Positions 28,089-36,900 of a stretch of DNA of 64,000 nt are shown piece by piece. The DNA lies in NCBI RefSeq assembly GCF_004343035.1, contig NZ_SMCQ01000013.1, positions 18,325 through 82,324 of the forward strand, in the 5' to 3' direction. The notes beneath the pieces are model-generated. The model saw nothing but the letters and a program-made list of their open reading frames with translations. It searched no databases and was not told the DNA's origin. The DNA comes from Longibaculum muris. GTDB lineage: Bacteria; Bacillota_I; Bacilli_A; Erysipelotrichales; Coprobacillaceae. Positions within the stretch are counted from its first letter, which is position 1. The number at the start of each line of letters is the position of its first letter. A program made the position numbers and the translations under genes.

Positions 28089-28113
28089 ACGAGAGGGGAA
28101 ACCCTCTCGTTTA
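28089..28113 (+). terminator. Hairpin in the rimP leader (polC terminator or attenuator)
   Basis: ACGAGAGGG (28089-28097), loop GAAA, CCCTCTCGT (28102-28110), then TTATATTT. It lies downstream of the rimP promoter, so it may act as an attenuator as well as terminating polC. The T-run is imperfect. Confidence 0.6.
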
Positions 28114-28134
28114 TATTTGTAAATGGAGGATTAT

Positions 28135-28596
28135 ATGCTAGAAAAAATAACAAGTTTAATTCAACCTATTTTAAGTGAACATGATGTTTACCTTGATGAC
28201 ATTGAATATGTGAAAGAAAAGAATGAATGGTATTTAAGAATTTTTATTGAAAAAAATGTTGGTCATTTAGATATGGATACTTGCGTAGCTGTTAGTGAAG
28301 CGATTAGTGATCAATTAGATGAAGCTGATATCATCACAAATGAATACTATTTAGAAGTATCTTCACCAGGTGCTGAAAAACCATTAAAGACTTTAGAAAA
28401 GGTTCAACAATCTATTGGAGAATATGTTTATATTGAATTTAAAAATCCAATGTTTGGAATGAATGATGTTTATGGAACAATTTTAAATGTTGATGGGGAT
28501 ACAATTGAACTTCAATATATGGTTAAGAATATAAAGAAAAAATGTTCTATTCAATATGATGATATTGCATTCATCAGATTAGCTGTTAAATTTTAA
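28135..28596 (+). CDS. rimP: Ribosome maturation factor RimP
   Basis: RimP assists 30S assembly. ATG 28135 is preferred over the upstream in-frame ATG 28123 because GGAGG at 28125-28129 lies within that extension. The 153-residue product has the family motif VSSPGAEKPLK and the C-terminal SH3-like domain. It is the first gene of the conserved rimP-nusA-ylxR-ylxQ-infB-rbfA cluster. Confidence 0.95.
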   Translation: MLEKITSLIQPILSEHDVYLDDIEYVKEKNEWYLRIFIEKNVGHLDMDTCVAVSEAISDQLDEADIITNEYYLEVSSPGAEKPLKTLEKVQQSIGEYVYIEFKNPMFGMNDVYGTILNVDGDTIELQYMVKNIKKKCSIQYDDIAFIRLAVKF

Positions 28597-28612
28597 GGAG
28601 GAAAAAAGAAAA

Positions 28613-30022
28613 ATGGCTAGTAAAAAATTTATCCAAGCTTTAGAGTTATTGGAAAGTGAAAAGGGAATTCAAAAGGAAGTTGTTTTAGATGCTTTAAAAG
28701 AAGCATTAGAAAAATCATACAAAAAGAATTATGGTGGACCTGAATCTATAATTCGTGTTGATATCAATGCTAATACAGGTAAAATCCGTTTATATGAAAT
28801 TAAACATGTTGTTGATGATGTGAATGATGAGGACTATGAATTATCAATTGAAGAAGCACAAATGATTAATCCAAAATATCAAGTTGGAGATGATGTTGTC
28901 ACTGAAGTTGATCCTGAAGTTTTTGGTCGTTTAGCAGCGATTCAAACAAAACAATTATTAAAACAAAAAATCAGAGAAGCTGAAAAAGAAACATTATACA
29001 ATGAATATGTTGATAAAAAGGATGATATTATTACTGGTGTTGTTGATCGTGTAGAAGATCGTTTTGCGATTATCAATATTGGTAGAACTGGGGCTTTGTT
29101 GCCAGTTAATCAACAAATTCCTGGAGAAAAAATTTATGAAGGTCAACATATTAAAGTATATGTAAGTGATGTTGAAAGAAATACGAAGGGAACTCATATT
29201 GGGGTTTCTAGAACTGAACCAGGTTTAGTGAAAAGATTGTTTGAAATGGAAGTTCCAGAAATTTATGATGGAACTGTTGAAATTAAATCTGTGTCTCGTG
29301 AAGCTGGGGATCGTAGTAAAATTGCTGTTTATACAACAAATGAAAATGTTGATCCAATTGGTTCATGTGTTGGGCCAAAAGGTAGTCGTGTACGTAATGT
29401 TGTTAATGAATTAAATGGTGAAATGATTGATATTATTGAATGGAATGAAGATCCAGTTGTCTTTATTTCTCATGCTTTATCTCCATCTGTTGTTGTAAGT
29501 GTTGATATCAATGAAGAAGATCATAGTGCTTTGGTTATTGTTCCTGACAATCAGTTATCATTAGCAATTGGTAAAAGAGGTCAAAATGCACGATTAGCAG
29601 TACGTTTAACTGGATGGAAGATTGATATTAAATCTGTTAGTGAAGCTGCTAGAGAAGGTATTGTTTATGGTCAAGATGCTGAATTTGAAAAATCATTTGA
29701 AGCAGAAATGACGAAAGAAGAACCTGTAGAAGTTGAAGAACCAATTGTTGAAAAAATCGTTATGGATGTAGAAGAACCTGAAGCTGTAGAAGATTTTGAA
29801 GAAAGCTTTGAAGAAGATACAGAAGTTGAAGAAAGTGTTGAAGAAGTCGCTGATGAAGAATCATTTGATGATGAAGAAAATGATCTTGTTACAAGTGAAG
29901 AAGAATCTTTTGATGGTTATGATGATGACTATGATGAAGAAGATGATGATTATGACTACGATCCTAAATATGACGAAGATATTGACTATGATGAATTTGA
30001 TAAATATTATGATGAAAAATAG
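28613..30022 (+). CDS. nusA: Transcription termination/antitermination factor NusA with long acidic tail
   Basis: NusA binds RNA polymerase and nascent RNA. The N-terminal domain (1-125), S1 domain (about 135-200) and two KH domains (to about 345, with SCVGPKGSRVRNVVNEL and LAIGKRGQNARLAVRLTGW) are standard. The B. subtilis protein ends at about 371 residues. This one continues for roughly 100 residues of almost pure Glu/Asp with Val, Ser and Tyr, finishing in an Asp/Tyr-rich stretch, for a total of 469. The tail is one uninterrupted frame to the stop and is followed by ylxR after two bases. Confidence 0.97.
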   Translation: MASKKFIQALELLESEKGIQKEVVLDALKEALEKSYKKNYGGPESIIRVDINANTGKIRLYEIKHVVDDVNDEDYELSIEEAQMINPKYQVGDDVVTEVDPEVFGRLAAIQTKQLLKQKIREAEKETLYNEYVDKKDDIITGVVDRVEDRFAIINIGRTGALLPVNQQIPGEKIYEGQHIKVYVSDVERNTKGTHIGVSRTEPGLVKRLFEMEVPEIYDGTVEIKSVSREAGDRSKIAVYTTNENVDPIGSCVGPKGSRVRNVVNELNGEMIDIIEWNEDPVVFISHALSPSVVVSVDINEEDHSALVIVPDNQLSLAIGKRGQNARLAVRLTGWKIDIKSVSEAAREGIVYGQDAEFEKSFEAEMTKEEPVEVEEPIVEKIVMDVEEPEAVEDFEESFEEDTEVEESVEEVADEESFDDEENDLVTSEEESFDGYDDDYDEEDDDYDYDPKYDEDIDYDEFDKYYDEK

Positions 30023-30033
30023 AGGTGATTTTT

Positions 30034-30288
30034 ATGAAAAAAATTCCTTTAAGAAAATGTGTTGCGACAGGTGAGCAATTACCTAAAAAAGAACTTATTC
30101 GTGTTGTGAGAAACAAAGAAGGAGAAGTATTTGTAGATCCAACGGGTAAAATGAATGGCCGTGGGGCATATTTAAAAAGAAGCCTTGAAGCGATTGAAAT
30201 TGCTCAAAAAAAGGGTGTTTTAAAAAGAGCATTAGAAGTGGATATTCCAGATTCTGTTTATGAGGAATTAAAAAGCTATGCTCAATAA
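30034..30288 (+). CDS. ylxR: YlxR family RNA-binding protein
   Basis: The 84-residue product (ATG 30034, with AGAGGTGA upstream) has the YlxR signatures PLRKCVATGEQLPKKELIRVV and NGRGAYLKR. YlxR proteins are small basic nucleic-acid-binding proteins encoded between nusA and infB in Firmicutes, and have been linked to transcription control and RNase P. The 3' end overlaps ylxQ by 11 bases. Confidence 0.93.
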   Translation: MKKIPLRKCVATGEQLPKKELIRVVRNKEGEVFVDPTGKMNGRGAYLKRSLEAIEIAQKKGVLKRALEVDIPDSVYEELKSYAQ

Positions 30289-30580
30289 AGATGTATTGTC
30301 TTTGTTAGGACTTGCAAGTCGTGCGCGTTTAATTAGTACAGGAGATGTTTTATTAAAAGATATTCGTAATAATCGTGTGTACTTTGTTATGATTGCTTTA
30401 GATGCAAGTGAAAATACAAAGAAGAAATTTAAAGATAAATGTTCATATTATCATATTGATTATCAAGTGATAGGAGAAGTAGATGATTTGTCCCACGCAA
30501 TTGGGAGAGATAATCGTGTTGTTGTTGGGATTAAAGATAAAGGTTTTGCAGATAAAATCAAATCAAAGTTAGGAGGTTGA
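30278..30580 (+). CDS. ylxQ: L7Ae/L30e-family RNA-binding protein YlxQ
   Basis: The 100-residue product has the L7Ae/Gadd45 fold pattern: [18 protein letters not shown], then the central strand [18 protein letters not shown], then [18 protein letters not shown]. Related proteins bind kink-turn RNA. It lies four bases before infB in the usual cluster and overlaps ylxR. Confidence 0.92.
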   Translation: MLNKDVLSLLGLASRARLISTGDVLLKDIRNNRVYFVMIALDASENTKKKFKDKCSYYHIDYQVIGEVDDLSHAIGRDNRVVVGIKDKGFADKIKSKLGG

Positions 30581-30584
30581 TATT

Positions 30585-32435
30585 ATGGCAAAAAAGAATA
30601 ATACAACAAAAAAGAAAGGGAATCAGCATAAAAAGAAATTAATTTCAAATATCCCTAATAAAAAAGAAGAAAAGATATTAGGTGATGGAATTGTTGAATA
30701 TGAAGATGGTATCACTGTTGGTGAATTAGCTGAGAAAATTGGTCAAACACCTGCCAATGTTATTAAAGTTTTATTTATGCTTGGAACAATGGTTACTATT
30801 AATTCGTCTTTGGATGATGAACAAGTGGAATTAATCTGTCTTGAGTATGGTTATGAATCAAAGAAAAAAGTTGTTGTCAGTGAAATCAATTTTGAAGAAA
30901 TCGAAATTGTTGATGATGAAGCTGATTTGGTTAGTCGTCCACCTGTTGTTACTATCATGGGACATGTTGACCATGGGAAAACAACGTTATTGGATTCTAT
31001 TCGTAAATCAAAAGTTGTTGATGGAGAATTTGGTGGAATTACTCAACATATTGGAGCTTACCAAGTTGAAGTTAATGGAAAGAAAGTCACTTTCTTAGAT
31101 ACTCCAGGACATGAAGCTTTCACTGCTATGCGTGCTCGTGGAGCTCAAGTTACTGATATTGTTATTATTGTTGTTGCAGCTGATGATGGTGTTATGCCAC
31201 AAACAAAAGAAGCTGTTGACCATGCTTTGGCAGCTGGTGTTCCAATTGTTGTTGCAGTAAATAAGATTGATAAAGAGGGTGCTGATCCTGAACGTATTAA
31301 AGGTGAAATGAGTGAATTAGGATTAATGCCTGAAGAATGGGGTGGAGATACTGTTTATTGCAATATTTCTGCTAAAAAAGGGATTGGTATTTCTGAATTA
31401 TTAGAAACATTAACAGTTGTTGCTGAATTAGCTGATTTAAAAGCAAATCCAAAACGTTATGCATATGGAAGTGTTGTTGAGGGTAGACTAGATAAAGGTC
31501 GTGGACCAGTTGCTACATTACTTGTTCAAAATGGAACTTTAAGATCTGGTGATCCAATTGTTGTAGGTACAGCTTTTGGACGTGTTCGTCAAATGTTAGA
31601 TGATTCTGGACGTGATCTTAAAGAAGCTGGACCATCAACACCTGTTGAAATTACTGGATTAAATGAAGTGCCAGTTGCTGGAGATAAGTTTATGGCTTTT
31701 GAAACTGAAAAGACAGCTCGTCATGTTGGTGAAGAAAGACAAAAAGCTAAACAAGAACTAGATCGTGGTGTTAGTTCAGCAATGAGTCTTGATGATTTAT
31801 TTAATCAAATTAAAGATGGTGAAGTTGCTGATTTAAATATCATTGTAAAAGCTGATGTTAATGGAACTGCTGAAGCCGTTAAAGGTTCATTAGAAAAAAT
31901 TGATATTGATGGAGCTAGAGTCCATGTTATTCGTTCAACTGTTGGTGCTATTAGTGAATCTGATGTTTTATTAGCTAGTGCTTCTAAAGCAATTATCTAT
32001 GGATTTAATGTTCGTCCTGATGCTAATGTTAGAAGAAAAGCTGAAGAAGAAGGTGTTGAAATCAGATTACACAATATCATCTATAAGATGGTTGAAGAAA
32101 TTGAAGCTGCCATGAAAGGTATGTTAGCACCTGAAATGGAAGAAGTTGTTACAGGACAAGCTGAAATTAGACAAGTTATTAAGGTTTCAAAAGTTGGAAA
32201 TATCGCTGGATGTTATGTAACTGATGGATATATCCGTAGAGATTGTGGTATCCGTTTAATTCGTGATGGAGTTGTTATTTATGAAGGGAAATTAGCTTCA
32301 TTAAAACGATTCAAAGATGATGCTAAAGAAGTTGCAAGCGGTTATGAATGTGGTATGACAATTGAAAACTACAATGATATCAAAGAAGGAGATATTGTTG
32401 AAGGATATATCATGGAAGAAGTAGAAAGAAAGTAG
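30585..32435 (+). CDS. infB: Translation initiation factor IF-2
   Basis: IF-2 is the GTPase that places fMet-tRNA on the 30S subunit. The 616-residue product has a short basic N-terminus (shorter than the 716-residue B. subtilis protein), the IF2-N helical domain, and the G domain with G1 GHVDHGKTT from residue 126, G3 DTPGHEAF and G4 NKID. The remaining domains, including the C2 fMet-tRNA binding domain, are complete. Confidence 0.98.
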   Translation: MAKKNNTTKKKGNQHKKKLISNIPNKKEEKILGDGIVEYEDGITVGELAEKIGQTPANVIKVLFMLGTMVTINSSLDDEQVELICLEYGYESKKKVVVSEINFEEIEIVDDEADLVSRPPVVTIMGHVDHGKTTLLDSIRKSKVVDGEFGGITQHIGAYQVEVNGKKVTFLDTPGHEAFTAMRARGAQVTDIVIIVVAADDGVMPQTKEAVDHALAAGVPIVVAVNKIDKEGADPERIKGEMSELGLMPEEWGGDTVYCNISAKKGIGISELLETLTVVAELADLKANPKRYAYGSVVEGRLDKGRGPVATLLVQNGTLRSGDPIVVGTAFGRVRQMLDDSGRDLKEAGPSTPVEITGLNEVPVAGDKFMAFETEKTARHVGEERQKAKQELDRGVSSAMSLDDLFNQIKDGEVADLNIIVKADVNGTAEAVKGSLEKIDIDGARVHVIRSTVGAISESDVLLASASKAIIYGFNVRPDANVRRKAEEEGVEIRLHNIIYKMVEEIEAAMKGMLAPEMEEVVTGQAEIRQVIKVSKVGNIAGCYVTDGYIRRDCGIRLIRDGVVIYEGKLASLKRFKDDAKEVASGYECGMTIENYNDIKEGDIVEGYIMEEVERK

Positions 32436-32447
32436 GAGTGATTCATT

Positions 32448-32783
32448 GTGGTCATGAAAAAAGAAAAAATGAATGGCATTATTCAAAGAGAGCTTTCTGA
32501 TATATTACAAACTGAAGTAAGAGATCCTGCTATTGGTTTTTGTACAATCACTGGAGTAGATATCACAAGTGATTTATCAATTGCTAAAATTTATGTTTCT
32601 TTCTTGAATAAGAATACTAAAAAGAGTATGGAAGCATTAGAAAGATCAAAAGGATTTATTCGTAGTTTACTTGCGAAACGATTAACAATTCGTAAGTGTC
32701 CTGAACTTCATTTTATATTGGATACTTCTTTGGAGTATGGTAATAAAATTGAAACAATTATTGAAGAACTTAAAGAAAAATAA
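32448..32783 (+). CDS. rbfA: Ribosome-binding factor A
   Basis: RbfA is a KH-fold 30S maturation factor. The product has 111 residues from GTG 32448. The GGAG at 32434-32437 is better spaced for this GTG than for ATG 32454. It has the typical RELSDILQTEVRDPAIGF N-terminal helix and the family's SIAKIYVSFL strand. It is the last gene of the nusA-infB operon, ahead of two hairpins. truB and ribF do not follow. Confidence 0.95.
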   Translation: MVMKKEKMNGIIQRELSDILQTEVRDPAIGFCTITGVDITSDLSIAKIYVSFLNKNTKKSMEALERSKGFIRSLLAKRLTIRKCPELHFILDTSLEYGNKIETIIEELKEK

Positions 32784-32820
32784 AAGATAAGTATTTATGT
32801 TTTATCTAATAACTAAAATG

Positions 32821-32895
32821 AGTCTTGTAATCAATGATTACAAGACTTTATAGATTTATAATAATGGAAAATAGTAACTGCTATTTTCCATTTTA
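32821..32895 (+). terminator. Two consecutive hairpins ending the nusA-infB operon
   Basis: The first is AGTCTTGTAAT (32821-32831) with ATTACAAGACT (32837-32847) and a weak T-run. The second is AATGGAAAATAG (32863-32874), loop TAACTG, CTATTTTCCATT (32881-32892), then TTATT. The second is a good intrinsic terminator. A diverged copy of it with its left flank recurs at 33621-33672. Confidence 0.82.
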
Positions 32896-32953
32896 TTATG
32901 TATTGATAGTCATAAATAAAATATAGAATTTTATAAATATAATGCAAACTTTA

Positions 32954-32982
32954 TTGAACTTATAATATGAACAACATATAAT
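32954..32982 (+). promoter_or_regulatory. Promoter of the small unknown operon
   Basis: -35 TTGAAC (32954-32959), 17 nt, -10 TATAAT (32977-32982). Together with AAGAGGT at 32989-32995 it suits the small ORF that begins at 33007. Confidence 0.65.
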
Positions 32983-33006
32983 GAACTTAAGAGGTATATT
33001 GACTGA

Positions 33007-33144
33007 ATGAGTCTCAATAATTATGTGTGTTTATCATTTTATAATTCACGGAATTCATTAGTAAAAACTATAGGTTGTGGTGGATATATGTTTTTTGATG
33101 AATATAAATTCAAATGGACAAGAGGGAGCGTGTATAATATATGA
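33007..33144 (+). CDS. Possible 45-residue protein coupled to the following gene
   Basis: The frame begins ATG AGT CTC and reads MSLNNYVCLSFYNSRNSLVK, then a Gly/aromatic-rich end (GCGGYMFFDEYKFKW). It stops at 33142-33144, overlapping the next start codon by four bases (ATGA). Support comes from the promoter at 32954, a fairly distant Shine-Dalgarno sequence (AAGAGGT, 11 nt away) and the overlap. No homologous family is recognised. It could also be a leader whose translation drives the downstream gene, or a remnant. Confidence 0.35.
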   Translation: MSLNNYVCLSFYNSRNSLVKTIGCGGYMFFDEYKFKWTRGSVYNI

Positions 33145-33560
33145 AAAAAGTCTTGGTTATTGTTTTTATATGGTTGACAATTTTAACAGGATGGCTTGCT
33201 TATCATAGTTTTTATCAAACAAATGATGATAATTTGACGCCAACGACAAGTATTCCTGCATGTAATTTATTAGGTCATTTCTATTATAGTCACTATGATC
33301 GTGATGAAGATAAAGTTCATCAAGTTGAAAAGGGATTTGATTATTATGGAACAATTCATGAATATGTAAAGAGTTTGGAACGTAATCAAATAAATGAATT
33401 AACAACAAATGCGTTATATTATATGAATAGAGATGTTTATGTCAATAAAGATGATGATAGTTATATTTATGTACGTATGGATAAAGATAATTATTCATTA
33501 TTGTATTATGATGATGCCACTGAAAATAAAGTTCTTAAAATCATTCAAGCCAATCAATAA
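33141..33560 (+). CDS. Predicted secreted or membrane-anchored protein of unknown function
   Basis: The 139-residue product has an N-terminal hydrophobic segment (about 3-22) that could be a signal anchor. The Asp/Tyr-rich extracytoplasmic part (residues 30-139) carries one Cys. No family is recognised. The ribosome site AGAGGGAG is 12 bases from the ATG, somewhat far, and the ATGA overlap with the small upstream frame suggests coupling. The gene lies between two similar hairpins in a stretch with no counterpart in the otherwise Bacillus-like order, so it is probably lineage-specific. Confidence 0.6.
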   Translation: MKKVLVIVFIWLTILTGWLAYHSFYQTNDDNLTPTTSIPACNLLGHFYYSHYDRDEDKVHQVEKGFDYYGTIHEYVKSLERNQINELTTNALYYMNRDVYVNKDDDSYIYVRMDKDNYSLLYYDDATENKVLKIIQANQ

Positions 33561-33637
33561 AATAGCTTTTTGAATTAATGAAAATGATATTTGTCAACGA
33601 CTTTATTTCACAACTAAAAACTTAATAGATTGATAAT

Positions 33638-33672
33638 AATGGGAAATGGATGATTGCCACTTCCCATTTTCT
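33638..33672 (+). terminator. Terminator after the unknown gene, similar to the one before it
   Basis: AATGGGAAATGG (33638-33649), loop ATGATTG, CCACTTCCCATT (33657-33668), one mismatch, then TT. The left flank resembles 32848-32862, suggesting a duplicated terminator unit. Confidence 0.7.
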
Positions 33673-33738
33673 ATTCAATTAATATATTTAGAATGTCTTT
33701 TGTCATAAAATCATTTTACATGTTTATATGTGAAATAA

Positions 33739-33767
33739 TTGACAAGAATGCAAGAATAGACTAAAAT
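33739..33767 (+). promoter_or_regulatory. Promoter of the short-chain dehydrogenase gene
   Basis: -35 TTGACA (33739-33744), 17 nt, -10 TAAAAT (33762-33767). Confidence 0.82.
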
Positions 33768-33798
33768 ATTGTTATATTGAAAAGAAAGAGGGACGAAA

Positions 33799-34545
33799 AT
33801 GTTATTAGAGAATAAAGTTGCCATTGTAACTGGCGGGACAAGAGGAATTGGTTATGCAACTGTGAAAGAATTTTTAAAACAAGGAGCCAAAGTTGCTTTG
33901 TTTGGTTCACGTGAAGAAACTGTAAGAGTTGCTTTAGAAAAATTAAGAGAAGAAAATCCGGATTATCCTGTGATTGGTTTATATCCTAATTTAATGGATG
34001 CAAATGAAGTTAAAGAAGCTTTCCAAAAAGTTGTTCATGAATTTGGACATTTAGATATTTTGGTAAATAATGCAGGTATTTCACAAAGAGATAAAATCTT
34101 TGATTATAATATTGAAGATTTTGAAAAGATTATGAATTTAAATGTTAATGCAGTTTTTGTATGTTCAAAAGAAGCTGCACATATTATGAAAGAACAAGGT
34201 GGAGGTGTTATCTTAAATACAAGCTCAATGGTTTCTTTATATGGACAACCTGCAGGAGCTGGATATCCAACATCTAAATTTGCTGTTAACGGAATGACAA
34301 AATCTTTAGCAAGAGAACTTGGAAAAGATCACATTCGTGTGAACGCAGTAGCTCCAGGAGTCATTAAAACTGATATGGTTGCAGCCCTTCCAGATGAAGT
34401 GATTCAACCAATTATTAATACAATTCCATTAAGACGTGTAGGGGAACCTGAAGATGTTGCTAATGCTTTTGTTTTCTTAGCAAGTGAAATGGCAAGTTAC
34501 ATAACTGGGGTTGTTTTATCAGTTGATGGTGCGACAATGTCATAG
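33799..34545 (+). CDS. Short-chain dehydrogenase/reductase, BaiA-like
   Basis: The 248-residue classical SDR has the NAD(P)-binding motif TGGTRGIG (11-18), NNAG, catalytic Ser142/143, Tyr156 and Lys160 (YPTSK), and a C-terminal ASYITG segment. Compared with FabG it has a longer segment after strand 2 (FGSREETVRVALEKLREENP) and GYPTSK rather than NYxAAK. As I recall them, both features resemble the 3-alpha-hydroxysteroid dehydrogenase BaiA of bile-acid-converting clostridia. The gene stands alone between its own promoter and terminator, not next to fatty-acid genes, which also argues against FabG. The substrate is unproven. Confidence 0.82.
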   Translation: MLLENKVAIVTGGTRGIGYATVKEFLKQGAKVALFGSREETVRVALEKLREENPDYPVIGLYPNLMDANEVKEAFQKVVHEFGHLDILVNNAGISQRDKIFDYNIEDFEKIMNLNVNAVFVCSKEAAHIMKEQGGGVILNTSSMVSLYGQPAGAGYPTSKFAVNGMTKSLARELGKDHIRVNAVAPGVIKTDMVAALPDEVIQPIINTIPLRRVGEPEDVANAFVFLASEMASYITGVVLSVDGATMS

Positions 34546-34549
34546 AATT

Positions 34550-34573
34550 AGGTATACTGATGTATACCTTTTT
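34550..34573 (+). terminator. Terminator after the SDR gene
   Basis: AGGTATAC (34550-34557), loop TGAT, GTATACCT (34562-34569), then T-run. Confidence 0.85.
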
Positions 34574-34585
34574 GTATGTATTTTA

Positions 34586-34614
34586 TTTGAAGATGAACTA
34601 ATAAGTGGTATAAT
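34586..34614 (+). promoter_or_regulatory. Promoter of nagA
   Basis: -35 TTTGAA (34586-34591), 17 nt, -10 TATAAT (34609-34614) with TGG before it (extended -10). Confidence 0.78.
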
Positions 34615-34634
34615 AAGCACAGGAGGACAAAAAA

Positions 34635-35765
34635 ATGAAAAAATGTATTGTAAACGGGAAAATTATTTTACATGATGAAATTGTAGAAAAAAATCTTTTT
34701 ATCGAAGATGATAAAATTACTGAAATTAGTGATCGTCAGCCAACTGATGAGGACGTGATTGATGCGAAAGGACAATATGTAGCACCTGGATTTATTGATG
34801 TTCATACCCATGGTCGTGGTGGTAGTGATACAATGTATCCAACTTTTGAAGATTTAAATACAATCTCAAAAGCAGCTTTAAAAACTGGAGTTACAACATT
34901 ATTACCAACAACAATGACGATGCCAGTTAATGATATTGCTAAGGCAGTTGAAAATATTGCGGTTTATAAAGATAAGGTTGAAGGAGCTCAAGTTTTAGGG
35001 ACACATTTAGAAGGACCTTTCTTTAATAAAAAATATAAAGGAGCTCAACCAGAAGAATGTATGATCTTACCAACAGTTGAAAATTATTTATCATTTGTTA
35101 AAGATCATCAAGATATTATCAGAAAGATTTCTATCGCTCCTGAATTGGAACATTCAATTGAATTAATTGAGTACTTAAATGATAAAAATACAGTCGTATC
35201 TTTAGGTCATACAAATGCGACATATGAAGAAGCACAAAAAGCCATTGATGCTGGAGCTACTTCAGGAACGCATACATTTAATGCAATGACACCATTAACA
35301 CATCGTGCACCTGGAGTTGTTGGCGCTGTAATGATTAATGATAGTGTTTATGCTGAGTTAATATTAGATGGTATTCATGTTAATTTTGCAGCAGCTCAAG
35401 CTTTGCTTCGTACTAAAGGAAAAGATAAGCTCATTTTAATTACAGATTCTATTGAAGCAGCTGGATTACCTGATGGAACATATAAATTAGGGAACCAACC
35501 AGTATATGTTAAAAATGGTGAAGCAAGATTAGCAAATGGAGCATTAGCTGGAAGTATTGCAAATATGAATGATTGCGTTAGAAATGCTTATCGTCATTTA
35601 GGATTAACTTTAAATGAAGCTGTTAACCTTGCAAGTTATAACCCAGCTCAAAGTTTACATGAAGATTTATTAGGTGAAATTAAAGTTGGAAATTATGCTG
35701 ATATTATTTTCTTTGATGAAGATATTCGTATCCAACAAACAATGATTAAAGGGCAAATGAAGTAG
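34635..35765 (+). CDS. nagA: N-acetylglucosamine-6-phosphate deacetylase
   Basis: NagA removes acetate from GlcNAc-6-P in amino-sugar use and cell-wall recycling. The 376-residue amidohydrolase has the HTHGRGG metal motif after GFIDV, HLEGPFF (catalytic metal Glu), the HTFNAM histidine block and the LITDSIEAAG aspartate. An AGGAGG site precedes it. nagB is not adjacent. The downstream mutarotase-like gene begins nine bases after the stop and is probably co-transcribed. Confidence 0.96.
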   Translation: MKKCIVNGKIILHDEIVEKNLFIEDDKITEISDRQPTDEDVIDAKGQYVAPGFIDVHTHGRGGSDTMYPTFEDLNTISKAALKTGVTTLLPTTMTMPVNDIAKAVENIAVYKDKVEGAQVLGTHLEGPFFNKKYKGAQPEECMILPTVENYLSFVKDHQDIIRKISIAPELEHSIELIEYLNDKNTVVSLGHTNATYEEAQKAIDAGATSGTHTFNAMTPLTHRAPGVVGAVMINDSVYAELILDGIHVNFAAAQALLRTKGKDKLILITDSIEAAGLPDGTYKLGNQPVYVKNGEARLANGALAGSIANMNDCVRNAYRHLGLTLNEAVNLASYNPAQSLHEDLLGEIKVGNYADIIFFDEDIRIQQTMIKGQMK

Positions 35766-35774
35766 GAGAAAATT

Positions 35775-36653
35775 ATGGTTACTTTAAAAAATGATGTATT
35801 AGAAGTTGAATTAAATGCTAAAGGGGCAGAAATCATTAAGATTATTGGTCAACAAGATCATTTGAATTATATGTGGAAAAGAGATCCTGAGTTATGGGCC
35901 AATAGTGCACCGATTTTATTTCCAATTGTTGGAGCTTTACAAAATAATGAATGTCGCATAGATGGAAAAACTTATACAATGACACAACATGGTTTTTCTC
36001 GTCATAATGAATATGCAACTCATCAATTATCTGATACTTGTGTTGAATTTGAATTAACACCAAATGAAGATATTTTAAAACAATATCCTTATTTGTTTGA
36101 TTTAAAAGTGATTTATACATTAACTGATAATCAATTACAATGTCATTGTATTGTTAAAAATACTGATACAAAAACAATTTATTTCCAAATTGGTGGACAT
36201 CCTGCTTTTGCTTGTCCCTTTATGGAAAATGAATCAAGTAATGATTATTATATTGAATTTGAGCAAAATGAAACTTTAAATCAAAAAATCATTGATGTTG
36301 CACGTAAAGGAATGTCTCATAAAACAACATTATTATTTGATAATGAAAAACGTTTCTTTGTTAGACAAGCATTGTTTAATAATGATGCAATTGTCGTAAA
36401 AGATTTTAAGTCTCATTATGTGACATTAAAATCTTTAAATCATCAAAAATCATTACGTTTCTATATGGATAATTTTAACCATTTAGGAATTTGGACAAGT
36501 AAACATGTTGGTGGTTTATTAGCTATTGAACCTTGGGTTGGACATAGTGATTATGTTGATTTTAAAGGAGAATTTAAAAATAAAGAAGGCGTTGTAGAAT
36601 TACCTGAAGGTCAAGAATTTGAATGTCAATTTACTATTGAAATTAATCAATAA
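35775..36653 (+). CDS. Aldose 1-epimerase family protein (LacX/mutarotase-like)
   Basis: The 292-residue product has the galactose-mutarotase beta-sandwich pattern: LNYMWKRDPELWANSAPILFPIVGAL near the N-terminus, QHGFSRHNEY with the conserved His-Gly-Phe block, GGHPAF with a catalytic His, and EPWVGHSDY. The family is called LacX or YeaD-like. Members act on hexoses or hexose phosphates, but specificity cannot be read. Location next to nagA suggests a role in amino-sugar or other sugar use. Confidence 0.88.
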   Translation: MVTLKNDVLEVELNAKGAEIIKIIGQQDHLNYMWKRDPELWANSAPILFPIVGALQNNECRIDGKTYTMTQHGFSRHNEYATHQLSDTCVEFELTPNEDILKQYPYLFDLKVIYTLTDNQLQCHCIVKNTDTKTIYFQIGGHPAFACPFMENESSNDYYIEFEQNETLNQKIIDVARKGMSHKTTLLFDNEKRFFVRQALFNNDAIVVKDFKSHYVTLKSLNHQKSLRFYMDNFNHLGIWTSKHVGGLLAIEPWVGHSDYVDFKGEFKNKEGVVELPEGQEFECQFTIEINQ

Positions 36654-36692
36654 ATGACAAAATATTTATAATTGATGTGTTATGATTTTTTC

Positions 36693-36878
36693 ATGAAAGT
36701 TAAAATTATTGAAAAAACACATGAATTAGATTTAGAAGATGCTTTGAATGACTTTTTAGAAAAAGAAAATCCGAATATTCAAGAATTAAAGTATCAAGTC
36801 GCATTGACTTCACATAATGGCGAGTTAGAGTATAGTTTTAGTTGCATGATTGTATATTTACCAGAAATTTCGCCATAA
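36693..36878 (+). CDS. Cse60-like small sporulation protein
   Basis: The 61-residue product begins MKVKIIEKTHELDLEDALND and ends FSCMIVYLPE. Length and pattern (N-terminal VKI strand, LEDALNDFL helix, C-terminal CMIVY strand) resemble the Cse60 family, in which the B. subtilis member is made in the mother cell. There is no clear Shine-Dalgarno sequence. A TATAAT at 36667-36672 would give a leader of only about 13 nt, so initiation may be unusual. An in-frame TTG at 36672 is an unlikely start. Confidence 0.5.
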   Translation: MKVKIIEKTHELDLEDALNDFLEKENPNIQELKYQVALTSHNGELEYSFSCMIVYLPEISP

Positions 36879-36900
36879 TAAATGATGTGGAGGTGAAACC

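Noticed and set aside
29796..30074. A Lys/Met-rich plus-strand frame overlapping the nusA tail and ylxR
   Set aside because: It is the +1 shadow of the Glu/Asp-coding tail (GAA/GAT read as AAG/ATG) with no ribosome site.
33133..33138. TATAAT just before the ATG of the 139-residue gene, as a promoter
   Set aside because: Transcription would start beyond the ATG. The bases are explained by the end of the upstream small frame, and a better promoter exists at 32954-32982.
36654..36692. SigmaE promoter before the Cse60-like gene
   Set aside because: AAATATT is present but the corresponding -10 matches only about half of CATACAhT.
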